A stretch of 64,000 nt of DNA, taken from NCBI RefSeq assembly GCF_002019735.1, contig NZ_KV917378.1:3002869-3066868 (forward strand), given 5' to 3'. Position 1 is the stretch's first letter; each line of letters starts with the position of its first letter. Position numbers and translations under genes: made by a program. Below, piece after piece: positions 16,572 to 24,227 of the stretch. The notes beneath the pieces are model-generated. The model was not told where the DNA came from, made no database searches, and saw only the letters and a list, made by a program, of their open reading frames with translations. This DNA is from Salipaludibacillus agaradhaerens. Lineage in GTDB: Bacteria; Bacillota; Bacilli; Bacillales; Salisediminibacteriaceae.

Positions 16572-17717
16572 TTAGTATTGGATGGCATTCAATGAACGGA
16601 CGAGCCCGTTACCATATTGATATGAACTACCAAGGTTTTGTGCGGAAGCATTTAAGATTTGTCTTAATTGAGCATTTGATAGATTTGGTCTTGCTTGCCA
16701 TACTTGGGCAGCCACACCTGCAACGTGCGGAGAAGCCATTGAAGTACCATTGTATGAAGCATAGTTTCCACCAGGTGTTGTACTTAGGACACTTACGCCA
16801 GGAGCTGATAGTTCCACTGTAGGGCCTGTACTAGAGAAGTTCCCCCGCACATTATTAGAATTTGTTGCAGCCACAGCGATAACTGAATTATAACGCGCTG
16901 GATAACCTACTGTGTTTGTGTTTCCAGCAGCTGTTCCACTGTTCCCAGCGGCAGCAACTACGAGAAGGCCACGATTGTAGGCAAGGTTACAATACTGCTC
17001 AAGGATTGAGGAGCTTGAAGACCCACCTAAGCTCATATTAATGATGTCCATACCGTTATTAATTGACCATTCAATTCCTTGGGCGATACCGGCATATGAG
17101 CCACTACCAGAGTTATTGAGTACTTTTACAGCATAGAGGTCTGCTTGAGGAGCCACACCGATAACGCCGATGTTGTTGTTAACGGCACCGACAGTACCAG
17201 CTACATGGGTTCCATGTCCGTTACCATCGTTGTAAGGAGAGTCGCCAAACACTGAGTAGCCTCCACGTACATTGGCTGATAAATCTGGATGAGAGCGATC
17301 AATACCAGAATCCAAGACAGCTACTTTGACGTTATTACCTGTATAACCTTGTGATTGAGCGGCAATGCCTTGAACGCGAGTGATACCCCATGGTGTTTGT
17401 TGTTGGTAGGCCTTCGCTTCGGCATTTTCTTCTACCGTTTTAATTTGAGGATGATTCTCAAGGCTGTTTACTTGAGTCTCACTGAGCTCCACATGTAAAA
17501 CAGGCAGTAACTCGAACTCATAAAGTATATTGCTTTGAGAAATACCAATAGACTTCATGACACTCATGTCAGCGCTGTCTTCCTCAAACATGACGAGATA
17601 TTCTTTCGTTCCGCTGCCACTGTTTCGATCTGTTGAGTCTCCAGACGCGAATCCTGGTGTCGCACTAAATACGAACATTAATGCGATAGCCACCCATGCT
17701 AATAATAACTTTTTCAC
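16572..17717 (-). CDS. aprE: Subtilisin-family high-alkaline serine protease, pre-pro form
   Basis: A secreted endopeptidase. The signal peptide is residues 1-25, the I9-type propeptide about 36-105 ('KEYLVMFEE' to 'VEENAEAKAY'), and the mature enzyme starts near 106 ('QQTPWGITRVQG'). The catalytic triad is Asp136 (LDSGID), His168 (GHGTHVAGT) and Ser326 (GTSMASPH), with oxyanion Asn259 (AAAGNSG). The sequence is of the Savinase/M-protease class made by alkaliphilic Bacillus. One Cys (243) occurs in the mature domain, unusual for a family that is normally Cys-free. The GTG or ATG start region follows AAGGAGAGGG. It lies 215 nt downstream of the PlcR-like regulator on the same strand. Confidence 0.95.
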   Translation of the reverse strand: MKKLLLAWVAIALMFVFSATPGFASGDSTDRNSGSGTKEYLVMFEEDSADMSVMKSIGISQSNILYEFELLPVLHVELSETQVNSLENHPQIKTVEENAEAKAYQQQTPWGITRVQGIAAQSQGYTGNNVKVAVLDSGIDRSHPDLSANVRGGYSVFGDSPYNDGNGHGTHVAGTVGAVNNNIGVIGVAPQADLYAVKVLNNSGSGSYAGIAQGIEWSINNGMDIINMSLGGSSSSSILEQYCNLAYNRGLLVVAAAGNSGTAAGNTNTVGYPARYNSVIAVAATNSNNVRGNFSSTGPTVELSAPGVSVLSTTPGGNYASYNGTSMASPHVAGVAAQVWQARPNLSNAQLRQILNASAQNLGSSYQYGNGLVRSLNAIQY

Positions 17718-17865
17718 ATCTACCCTCTCCTTAATAAAATTACCGACACATCCTATAAAATGGCATGTCTGGTAGTGACTATAATAATCTAAAAATTCAC
17801 ATTAATCTAACTCTATTATAGGTCAAAATGGTGAATTACTAGGTTAATAGAGAAGGTAGAGGGAC

Positions 17866-17896
17866 ATTATAATCACTTTTCATAAAAAAGTATGAA
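17866..17896 (-). promoter_or_regulatory. Protease promoter with candidate regulator operator
   Basis: The palindrome TTCATA-N6-TATGAA (17879-17896) lies next to a TATAAT-type -10 (17866-17871 on the minus strand), about 150 nt ahead of the protease start. Its place at the -35 region and its symmetry suit an activator of the PlcR type, but its sequence is not the B. cereus PlcR box. Confidence 0.45.
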
Positions 17897-17932
17897 TATA
17901 TTAATTTTTCTATTTTTTGAAGTATATATCAC

Positions 17933-18814
17933 TCAACTGTTTTTAATAATCTCTATTTCCTCAACGAGTTCTTGAATAACTTTCGGCACAGGATGAAGCT
18001 GATAAATCCACAAGGCATCATATAATAGCTGAAGACTTTCTTGTTTTTTTGAGGGATGTAACCGAAATAAAGAGCAGCCTTTTTGATAGAAGAGATGGCC
18101 TAATAAATATAATTGATCCTCGTTAACACATGTTTTAATGCCTTTATTGGCGTAAAATAATGACTCACGATAATTTTTTCTATCGTAAGCGTTACGACTA
18201 GCATTGAATAAAATTCTAATAATTAATCGATACTCTCGACGAAGAGGGAGCCTTTCTATTTCGTTTAATAAGGTTGTATAAATATCTGCGGCTAAATCAA
18301 GACGGCCAATTTCACTGTAAACGATAGCTTTAGATGACAAAATATCAATGTCCATTTCAGACATTTTCTTTTGGTTATCTGGTCGTAAAGCTAAGGCTTC
18401 ATCCAGTAATAGGAGAGATTTTTTACTATCTTTCTCCATATGGAAAGCACAAATTCCCTCCCGCCATAAAAAATATTGCTGTAAATGTGGTTTTTTAAAA
18501 AGTGGGTTTGTTTTTTCTAATTGAATCGTTTTCATGACGTCCTCATATTCGTGATGGCGAACAAGTTGATCAATATGATTAATCGTTTCTTTAACATAAT
18601 CAATACCATTGCGTGAGATGTCATCGAAAAAATAGTTTAAATCAACACCGAGCCGGAGGGCGAGCTGATGTAGAAGAGGAGCTGTGGGAGTTGCTGTATG
18701 CTTTTCAATTCGGCTAATTAACCCTTGAGTACATATCCCGTCACTAAGCTCTTGTTGAGACATATGTAAATGGTCTCGTAAATCTTTAATTCTATCCCCG
18801 ATTAAATAATCCAT
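17933..18814 (-). CDS. PlcR/RRNPP-type peptide-responsive regulator
   Basis: Residues 5-62 form an XRE helix-turn-helix of the PlcR kind ('MSQQELSDGICTQGLISRIEKH', compare ICxQxxxSRIE in PlcR). Residues 75-293 are TPR-like helices ('ALALRPDNQKK', 'AADIYTTLLNEIE', 'SLFYANKGIKTC', 'LGHLFYQKGCSLF'). The length of 293 is close to PlcR (285) and shorter than NprR. RRNPP proteins bind re-imported signalling peptides with their TPR groove. A divergent gene 161 nt away encodes a 37-residue exported peptide. The alkaline protease lies just downstream. I infer a quorum-sensing receptor; the ligand is not proven. Confidence 0.8.
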   Translation of the reverse strand: MDYLIGDRIKDLRDHLHMSQQELSDGICTQGLISRIEKHTATPTAPLLHQLALRLGVDLNYFFDDISRNGIDYVKETINHIDQLVRHHEYEDVMKTIQLEKTNPLFKKPHLQQYFLWREGICAFHMEKDSKKSLLLLDEALALRPDNQKKMSEMDIDILSSKAIVYSEIGRLDLAADIYTTLLNEIERLPLRREYRLIIRILFNASRNAYDRKNYRESLFYANKGIKTCVNEDQLYLLGHLFYQKGCSLFRLHPSKKQESLQLLYDALWIYQLHPVPKVIQELVEEIEIIKNS

Positions 18815-18895
18815 TGGCCAAGCCCCCCAATTATTAATATGTTAATGGTTAAGTATCATTATAAGAGATTCTTGCCTAAAAATGAAGATAATGTC

Positions 18896-18946
18896 AGAAT
18901 ATTCTCTGTTTTCGAAGGTACAGAACTTTTATTTTTATGGCATAAT
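18896..18946 (+). promoter_or_regulatory. Putative promoter region of the signalling-peptide gene
   Basis: A CATAAT -10 (18941-18946) has only a weak -35 (GTACAG) at 17 nt. Upstream is the 10-bp palindrome AGAATATTCT (18896-18905). A weak -35 with an upstream dyad suits an activator-dependent promoter. Confidence 0.35.
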
Positions 18947-18975
18947 AAAAAAAATTAAACGGGGAGGAGCCATTT

Positions 18976-19089
18976 ATGAAAAAATATGCTGTGATATCTG
19001 CTTTGGTATTAGTCTTGTTGTTTCCTACTGTGTCATCATACACTGCCGATTTTATGCCCCAAGCGCCACCTAGATATACCCATGGATAA
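18976..19089 (+). CDS. Exported PapR-like signalling pro-peptide (37 residues)
   Basis: A short gene with a strong ribosome-binding site (GGGGAGGAG) and its own terminator. It encodes a Sec-type leader (MKKYAVISALVLVLLFP) and a short tail ending in APPRYTHG. This is the design of PapR, NprX and Phr peptides: exported, trimmed to a C-terminal oligopeptide and re-imported by Opp. It is divergent from the PlcR-like receptor gene. A mature ligand made of the last 5-8 residues is likely but cannot be fixed from sequence. The terminal Gly recalls NprX. The size, leader and position together support this call. Confidence 0.72.
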   Translation: MKKYAVISALVLVLLFPTVSSYTADFMPQAPPRYTHG

Positions 19090-19110
19090 CGTGTGTTTCT
19101 ATTGAGTAAA

Positions 19111-19143
19111 AGCCCCATAAGTTGCCACTTATGGGGCTTTATT
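19111..19143 (+). terminator. Bidirectional terminator after the peptide gene
   Basis: An 11-bp perfect stem (AGCCCCATAAG / CTTATGGGGCT) has a 6-nt loop and T-rich flanks on both strands. It serves the peptide gene and probably the convergent membrane-protein gene. Confidence 0.85.
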
Positions 19144-19248
19144 TAATACATTAGTTTTAGTGTCGTTTTCAGTTTTGTATTTGTGAAAAAATTTATTTTT
19201 CCAGAAGCAAAGAAAGCATCTTCTCATATATCAGAAAGGGGCTGGTCA

Positions 19249-20604
19249 TCAAATGATCATCATCGCCACTGCAATACCAATGGCACCGTATAAGAGTGTA
19301 AAAGGCAGGTTGCGAAGTGTAATTCGGTAAGGGTTTTGTTCTGTGTTTATAGACGTTAGCGTCAGAACAACGCCAAATGTACTAGAGCTTGAAGTAGCAA
19401 GTGCACCCACGATGAGCACAATGCCAATCGCTACCGGATTAAAGATATGAAATAATGGTGCTAACACTTCAAGTAAAATAGCAATAGTGCCCACAGGATG
19501 AACACCAATCATCGCCATAAAAAAGTAAGTAGCTAAAATAAGTATGAGAATCATAAGAGGTGAATGATCGAAAATAACAAATGGCCGTTGAACATATTGT
19601 AATAGCGTCGTCTCATTTAAGCTGTTAGTAAAAAAAGCAAGGGTAATAAATAAGATGACGAAGTTCTGCGTTTTGTTTGTCTGTTGCTTCCATACTTCAA
19701 AGCCAAATACTTTAAATAAGTACCAACGTTTAATAATAATCGCCCACAAGCAAGAAAAAGGGACGATAACAAGTGTAACTGTGAGAATAAAATTTAATTG
19801 AAAGAGATGACTAAGTGATAGAACGATCGTCAGGAATAAAATGAGAGCGGCAAACAGTTTTAAGATCTCTTGAATAATTTTTTGGAGTGGTACGTCATGG
19901 GAACTTTCTAATGCTGGTTCATAGGCAATCGATTTAAAGCGATACCGGCCAATGACCGAGTCGACTAAAAGAATGAAAAATGAAATCCCAAGTAGCCAAG
20001 GCAAATAAATTAAGTAACTAACACCAGTAGCATCTACAGTAATAGCTACAATAATTTCCATCGGACTCCAAATGAGAGCCATTGTGAATGCACGAATCGT
20101 CGCCCGGCTAATGAAATTATCACGTACAGCTTTACTCATGTTTTTCATGCTTTTTAATAAAACACTTTGAGACAGGTTAACGGCTGATAAATTAAGAAAC
20201 GTCATCAAAATATAGGTAGTTAAAACACTTCGTGAATATAAGCTTCCTAGATGATGAACCTTTTCTTTCATAAGACCGTTTATATGTTGATCGTATTTAC
20301 CTACATGCACAACACTATTAATCCACGGCAAAACCATTAAAAAAGCAAGCAGTTGCATATTTGTCGTAAAAAACAGGGGAAGCCCTTTTATGGACAGTCC
20401 CGCTGTTACATACATCAGACTTCCGCTTGCCATGAAGGCACCACCGAGAACTTTAAACAAGGTGGAACCCTGTTTAAAAGAGATCACAAGCATGGTGATA
20501 GCGAGAAGACCAATCACATAATCCAGAGTGGCAGAGCTTAAAAATCGGTTTATAATATAAAGTATTAGGACAGATGAGTAAAATAAGTATAAGCGATCTT
20601 TCAT
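19249..20604 (-). CDS. Polytopic membrane protein, probable ion-transporter-like
   Basis: A 451-residue protein with about 11-12 hydrophobic helices, a 20-residue polar loop near residue 110 and a longer cytoplasmic loop near 225. The C-terminal 'ALATSSSSTFGVVLTL' is a Ser-rich re-entrant-like stretch, as found in the DASS/ion-transporter superfamily, and 'IWSPMEIIVAITVDATG' forms a matching half. I infer a secondary transporter but cannot name a substrate. A decayed fragment of a second copy lies at 21392-21443. Confidence 0.55.
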   Translation of the reverse strand: MKDRLYLFYSSVLILYIINRFLSSATLDYVIGLLAITMLVISFKQGSTLFKVLGGAFMASGSLMYVTAGLSIKGLPLFFTTNMQLLAFLMVLPWINSVVHVGKYDQHINGLMKEKVHHLGSLYSRSVLTTYILMTFLNLSAVNLSQSVLLKSMKNMSKAVRDNFISRATIRAFTMALIWSPMEIIVAITVDATGVSYLIYLPWLLGISFFILLVDSVIGRYRFKSIAYEPALESSHDVPLQKIIQEILKLFAALILFLTIVLSLSHLFQLNFILTVTLVIVPFSCLWAIIIKRWYLFKVFGFEVWKQQTNKTQNFVILFITLAFFTNSLNETTLLQYVQRPFVIFDHSPLMILILILATYFFMAMIGVHPVGTIAILLEVLAPLFHIFNPVAIGIVLIVGALATSSSSTFGVVLTLTSINTEQNPYRITLRNLPFTLLYGAIGIAVAMMII

Positions 20605-20699
20605 AATATTCCTCTTTCCAGTCAGTATGGCTCTCTACCATACTCACGAAGTAATTAAACGAGTGTGCTTTTATATGAGAATACCTCCTCCCTTTAGCA

Positions 20700-20899
20700 G
20701 CGACAATTAAAAATCTCTAATTAGAATATGATTAGCTGAAACTAGTTTTGTAAGTAGTTTGTCCTCAAGCCTTTGCAAAGCTAATACTCTAACCCTACCT
20801 AACGATGGGGGATTTAATCAAGTTAAAGAACAATATATCGGAGAAAACAGATCGACGACTACCGATAAAAAAATTAAATTGACCAGTCATATTCTTTGA
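20700..20899 (+). pseudogene. Coding remnant without start
   Basis: An open frame after a TGA near 20730 reads protein-like to a stop at 20897-20899 (NDGGFNQVKEQYIG, then STTTDKKIKLTSHIL). It has no initiation codon or ribosome-binding site. It is probably the 3' end of a lost gene. Family not recognised. Confidence 0.3.
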
Positions 20900-20907
20900 A
20901 CGATATA

Positions 20908-21075
20908 ATGATCCTCCAGCTCAGGAACTTCCATCTTTTAGCTGAAGGGTGGAGGCTGGGTAGGGGTAATTTTACTGGCTCAATTATCAATCTAGTATTA
21001 GGTGTAGCTGTTAGTGTTAGTGGTGGAGTAGGAGCATCGAAGCGGCCTAATAACGACTGGATTGATATAATGTAA
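20908..21075 (+). CDS. Small Gly-rich peptide ORF, possibly bacteriocin-like or remnant
   Basis: A 55-codon frame whose second half reads GRGNFTGSIINLVLG then VSVSGGVGASKRPNNDW. This is a glycine-zipper-like hydrophobic stretch with a polar tail, like pore-forming peptides or the C-termini of toxins. There is no clear ribosome-binding site, so it may be debris of the preceding frame. A small two-helix membrane gene starts 14 nt later, the classic position of an immunity protein. Function is not established. Confidence 0.3.
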   Translation: MILQLRNFHLLAEGWRLGRGNFTGSIINLVLGVAVSVSGGVGASKRPNNDWIDIM

Positions 21076-21088
21076 AAGGGTGATGCTA

Positions 21089-21253
21089 ATGAGAAATCTA
21101 TTAAAGGCTCTTTTAATCATAATAGTAGGAAGTACTTTCTTTTATTTTTATAACATGATTGTCCCTAAAAATGTATTATATTTTATAGTTATTATTCCAT
21201 TTATCATATTGGGATATATAGGTTTTAGAAAGCTATTTCGAGAAGGGTTATAA
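21089..21253 (+). CDS. 54-residue two-helix membrane protein
   Basis: The ATG follows AAAAGGGTGATGCTA. The protein has two hydrophobic helices (about residues 4-20 and 27-45) and a basic end (FRKLFREGL). The size and topology fit small immunity-type or unknown membrane peptides. It follows the Gly-rich ORF closely and could be co-transcribed. No family recognised. Confidence 0.45.
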   Translation: MRNLLKALLIIIVGSTFFYFYNMIVPKNVLYFIVIIPFIILGYIGFRKLFREGL

Positions 21254-21391
21254 TCCAACTTCATTTTAAGAGAACGCCAGATCGTTAACATGAAAGAGTA
21301 CAAGTTAAGACTTAAATTATGTTGATATTAAGGGGGGCTAACAACATCCATTTGTGTGTTAGTATCTTTCTTTAAAATATGTGGAGGCTTA

Positions 21392-21443
21392 TTTAAAAGA
21401 GATAGTAAGCATGGCGATAACGAGAAGGGTCATCACATAAACA
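21392..21443 (-). pseudogene. Fragment of a paralogue of the 19249-20604 membrane gene
   Basis: Reverse-strand translation gives YVMTLLVIAMLTISFK, matching residues 29-45 of the nearby membrane protein (YVIGLLAITMLVISFK). The DNA also aligns with 20475-20525. Nothing else of the gene remains. Confidence 0.55.
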
Positions 21444-21572
21444 AAGGCACTGTCATAAAGACTAATTGTCATACAGTCAGTAATAGCCGTATGAAGTCCA
21501 TCGCAAGACTGAGGAACTTAATGGAAAAGGTGTGATATAATAAAACCATACTTTTGGCTGGAGGGAAAACGG

Positions 21573-21773
21573 ATGGACTTCTTTTTTTACATTGCCGTGA
21601 TAGTAGGGATGTATTATCTCTATGAAGCTTATAATAGCAAGAAAAAATATAAAATAAAGGAAAGAGAATTAAGAGTTGAAGAAAAACGTATTGAACTGGA
21701 AAAGCTGAGATTAGAAAAAGGGCTTTCTAGTAGTGAGACCCAAGATGTTGAAGCGACAAAAGAAGAACGGTAA
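21573..21773 (+). CDS. Small membrane-anchored coiled-coil protein
   Basis: 66 residues: one N-terminal helix (DFFFYIAVIVGMYYLYEAY) anchors a highly charged coiled coil (KIKERELRVEEKRIELEKLRLEKG) in the cytoplasm. The ATG follows CTGGAGGGAAAACGG, so the gene is probably real. Similar small anchored helices are common in Bacillaceae, without a defined role. Confidence 0.6.
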   Translation: MDFFFYIAVIVGMYYLYEAYNSKKKYKIKERELRVEEKRIELEKLRLEKGLSSSETQDVEATKEER

Positions 21774-21867
21774 AAGGATAACGGATAAGGGACATATGGG
21801 AGGTTTAGTGTAAGCACTATATGTATGATGTCTCTTCCTAATCGATCGAAAAATTCATAATTTTGCG

Positions 21868-21905
21868 ACATATCCTTGTTTAACGTTTTAAAAACAAGGA
21901 TATGT
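21868..21905. repeat. Long perfect hairpin
   Basis: ACATATCCTTGTTT (21868-21881) pairs with AAACAAGGATATGT (21892-21905) around a 10-nt loop. There is no T-run on either side, so it is not a standard terminator. It may stabilise RNA or be a structured mobile remnant. Confidence 0.45.
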
Positions 21906-21969
21906 AAACGTATCAAACTGCTGTCTCACGAATAAAAGTGGGGCGGCAGTTCCTTTTCTCCCTTATTTC

Positions 21970-22060
21970 CCCAATGCTAACGGTCGCCGCTAATGTCCGG
22001 ATTCACTCAACGTGGAAGAAAAGTGAAAACGCCCACCGTTTGAAGGGAAGGTTCATTTTA
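21970..22060 (+). repeat. Family A interspersed repeat, copy 2 (diverged)
   Basis: It shares GCTAACGGTCGCC, GCTAATGTCCGGATTCACTC, AAAACGCCCAC and the GGTTCATTTTA end with the other copies. Its hairpin arms have diverged. Confidence 0.6.
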
Positions 22061-22530
22061 TTACCTAAAATAGACAAGTCACTAGAAACACAATTATATG
22101 CAAGGGGAAGATGTTCACCTAAATTTGAGCTGCCTCACGTCTTAATAAAAATAGTCGATTAAAAAGGACGGTCAATGGATGTTAGGTAGGAGAAGATGTC
22201 TCACCTAGAGATTAATGGTATCTATCTAATAAGTGTAAAGGCCTAGTTCTTATTGAGTGGTGGGGACTTTCTACAGCTGATTATACATAAAATTATAAAG
22301 CTGTGTAAGCTGTCCATATAAGAAAGAAAGCGTTATATTATGAGCTGAACTTGATAGTGTTTCTTACTTATCTGCAAGAAAAAATTAGTTCGTTGGCACC
22401 TTAAAGCGTTATTCATACCATGATATTGTTAAATGCGTGATATTGAGGTTGATATTTCAAGTAATGAATATATTAGACAAGTTTTAACAAGAACATGATT
22501 ACCTTAGCATTTTAAGAAAGAAGGGTCCTT
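22061..22530. other. Intergenic, no gene seen
   Basis: 470 nt of AT-rich sequence with no credible open frame. A ribosome-binding site (AAGAAAGAAGGG) for the next gene is at its end. Confidence 0.4.
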
Positions 22531-22770
22531 ATGGAAGAAGTTGGACAAAAGGAAGCGAACAGTCTTAATGAACAAATAGATCAAACCGTATCGGTTGGTG
22601 AATGGATGTTGCTGGGGATTGTGACAGTGATCCCTATCGTTAATATCATTATTCTGCTTTTTTTAGCTTTTAGTGAAAAGGTTAAACCGAATATGAAAGG
22701 CTACGCTATTGCCTCGTTAATTATTATAGGTGTGTTGACGGTCGGGATGTTAGGATTGCGCTATCTTTAA
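22531..22770 (+). CDS. Two-helix small membrane protein, tandem family member 1
   Basis: 79 residues. The shared module is SVGEWMLLGIVTVIPIVN, then a helix, a charged turn (SEKVKPNMKGYA) and a second helix. Five versions of this module follow one another over 1.6 kb and keep the pattern (S/T)-(V/I)-x-x-W-(L/M/V), I-P-x-(V/I/L)-N. The ATG is preceded by AAGAAGGG. No function is known to me; it resembles small membrane proteins of gene clusters for envelope stress or peptide production. Confidence 0.6.
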   Translation: MEEVGQKEANSLNEQIDQTVSVGEWMLLGIVTVIPIVNIIILLFLAFSEKVKPNMKGYAIASLIIIGVLTVGMLGLRYL

Positions 22771-22869
22771 TGTAGTTGTTTAAAAAAAGTCACAGATTAT
22801 CGCCTTCGCTGAATGATACACAGCGAATAGAGAGTCTGTTCAGTTGGTTATCTAGAAGGAGCCATAACG

Positions 22870-23157
22870 ATGTATAATAAGTGTGACTATAATAACCATT
22901 CTCCACACCCAGATCACTTTGAAGTGAGAGAGGATACGACAGTAGGAGAGTGGGTTGGACTTCATATAGTGCTGTTTATTCCTGTAATAAATATCATTAT
23001 TCTCATGTTAATGTTGTGTAATAAAAGACTTAATAAAAGCTTGAGACATTTTGCGGTAGCGACATTACTTATGTTGCTCATCAGCTGGCTGGTACTTTTA
23101 TGGGGTGAAAGGATCATTCACATCAGTGATTTTCTTGGAGGACGAGGGTTATTTTAA
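22870..23157 (+). CDS. Two-helix small membrane protein, tandem family member 2
   Basis: 95 residues. The polar His/Asp-rich start (HSPHPDHFEV) is followed by TVGEWVGLHIVLFIPVIN, a helix, the turn NKRLNKSLRHFA and a second helix. The ATG follows GAAGGAGCCATAACG. It is clearly paralogous to its neighbours, with the most diverged C-terminus. Function unknown. Confidence 0.6.
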   Translation: MYNKCDYNNHSPHPDHFEVREDTTVGEWVGLHIVLFIPVINIIILMLMLCNKRLNKSLRHFAVATLLMLLISWLVLLWGERIIHISDFLGGRGLF

Positions 23158-23232
23158 AAAGCAAAGTTATACTTAATTTATTAGTTCGCGTAATGGTCCG
23201 AACTATTTAAGTACTTTCAGATAGGAGAAATA

Positions 23233-23808
23233 ATGGCACAACATGTATCAGAGAATATAGTGGAGAATCGAACGGCGTCAGTTCAAAGTTGGCTCTATAT
23301 TGGTATTCTCACATTAATACCAGGGCTCAATATAGTGATTTTTCTAGCCTTAGCGGTTAGTGAGGAACCTAATAAAAGCTTGCAAAATTTTGGACGTGCA
23401 GCACTGATCAATATCGCGATAGCAGCCCTCGCTATTATCATTGTGAGCGTGATGTTGTCGTTTAGTATTAAAAGAACCTTAACAGAATTATTACCTTGGT
23501 GGGTATTTGGGTGGAGCGAGGGGAAAGACATGAGTGAGGACACGTCTAAGAAAGAACTGGTGACTAACACCACGTCAATTAAAGGATGGCTGTATATTGG
23601 CATTTTATCGCTTATTCCTTTTGTGAATATTGTCGCCTTTTTCTTATTAGCTTTCATTGAAAAAAATAATGCTAGCTTGAAAAATTATGCCCGTGCCGCG
23701 TTATTGCAAGTAGGAATAGCTGTGGTCGCCATCATCATTGTAAGCTCGTTCCATTCGATTAGTTTGGACGTGATAGAAAGAGAGATATTACATTGGATAT
23801 CAATCTAA
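23233..23808 (+). CDS. Double-module membrane protein (fused members 3 and 4)
   Basis: 191 residues contain two complete copies of the module: SVQSWLYIGILTLIPGLN (near 17) and SIKGWLYIGILSLIPFVN (near 117). Between them lies an in-frame ATG (MSEDTSKKE) preceded by GAGGGGAAAGAC, a good ribosome-binding site. This looks like two formerly separate genes joined by loss of a stop codon. Both the fusion and the internal product may be made. Four membrane helices are expected. Function unknown. Confidence 0.6.
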   Translation: MAQHVSENIVENRTASVQSWLYIGILTLIPGLNIVIFLALAVSEEPNKSLQNFGRAALINIAIAALAIIIVSVMLSFSIKRTLTELLPWWVFGWSEGKDMSEDTSKKELVTNTTSIKGWLYIGILSLIPFVNIVAFFLLAFIEKNNASLKNYARAALLQVGIAVVAIIIVSSFHSISLDVIEREILHWISI

Positions 23809-23828
23809 AGATAACAGATGGAGAAAAA

Positions 23829-24137
23829 ATGGAGAAGGGGACGTCTGGAAAATTAGTCGTAAAAGACACCACGTCCATTGGAGGTTGGCTTCTAGTTGCC
23901 ACCTTAACCATCATTCCAATAGTGAATGTCATTACCTTTTTAGCATTTGCCTTTAGTGATGAGCATAACAGAAGTTTGAAAAACTATGCTCGAGCTGGAT
24001 TAATTAGTCTTTTCATCGGTGTAATGACCGTCTTTATTGTTGGTATCGGGTTACAAGTTGATTTTAACAAGATGGTGGACTTACTTCCAGATTGGTTCAC
24101 CTATTTAAGAGGCAACCCAGCTGAACAAGAAGTATAA
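23829..24137 (+). CDS. Two-helix small membrane protein, tandem family member 5
   Basis: 102 residues from the ATG at 23829, chosen because GATGGAGAAAA precedes it; an upstream TTG frame overlaps the previous gene. The module SIGGWLLVATLTIIPIVN is followed by the turn SDEHNRSLKNYARAG and a second helix, then a soluble tail. It is 90 nt ahead of htpX, so co-expression with the membrane protease is possible. Confidence 0.6.
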   Translation: MEKGTSGKLVVKDTTSIGGWLLVATLTIIPIVNVITFLAFAFSDEHNRSLKNYARAGLISLFIGVMTVFIVGIGLQVDFNKMVDLLPDWFTYLRGNPAEQEV

Positions 24138-24227
24138 GGAATGCCTCAGAATAGTAAATCATTATCTGTATGTTGTGAAAACATGTTAAAATAGATAGCA
24201 GTTAAGAGAGGAAATGGAGGAGACAGT

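Noticed and set aside
21938-22162. 74-codon frame
   Set aside because: Formed by reading through a family A repeat; no start signals.
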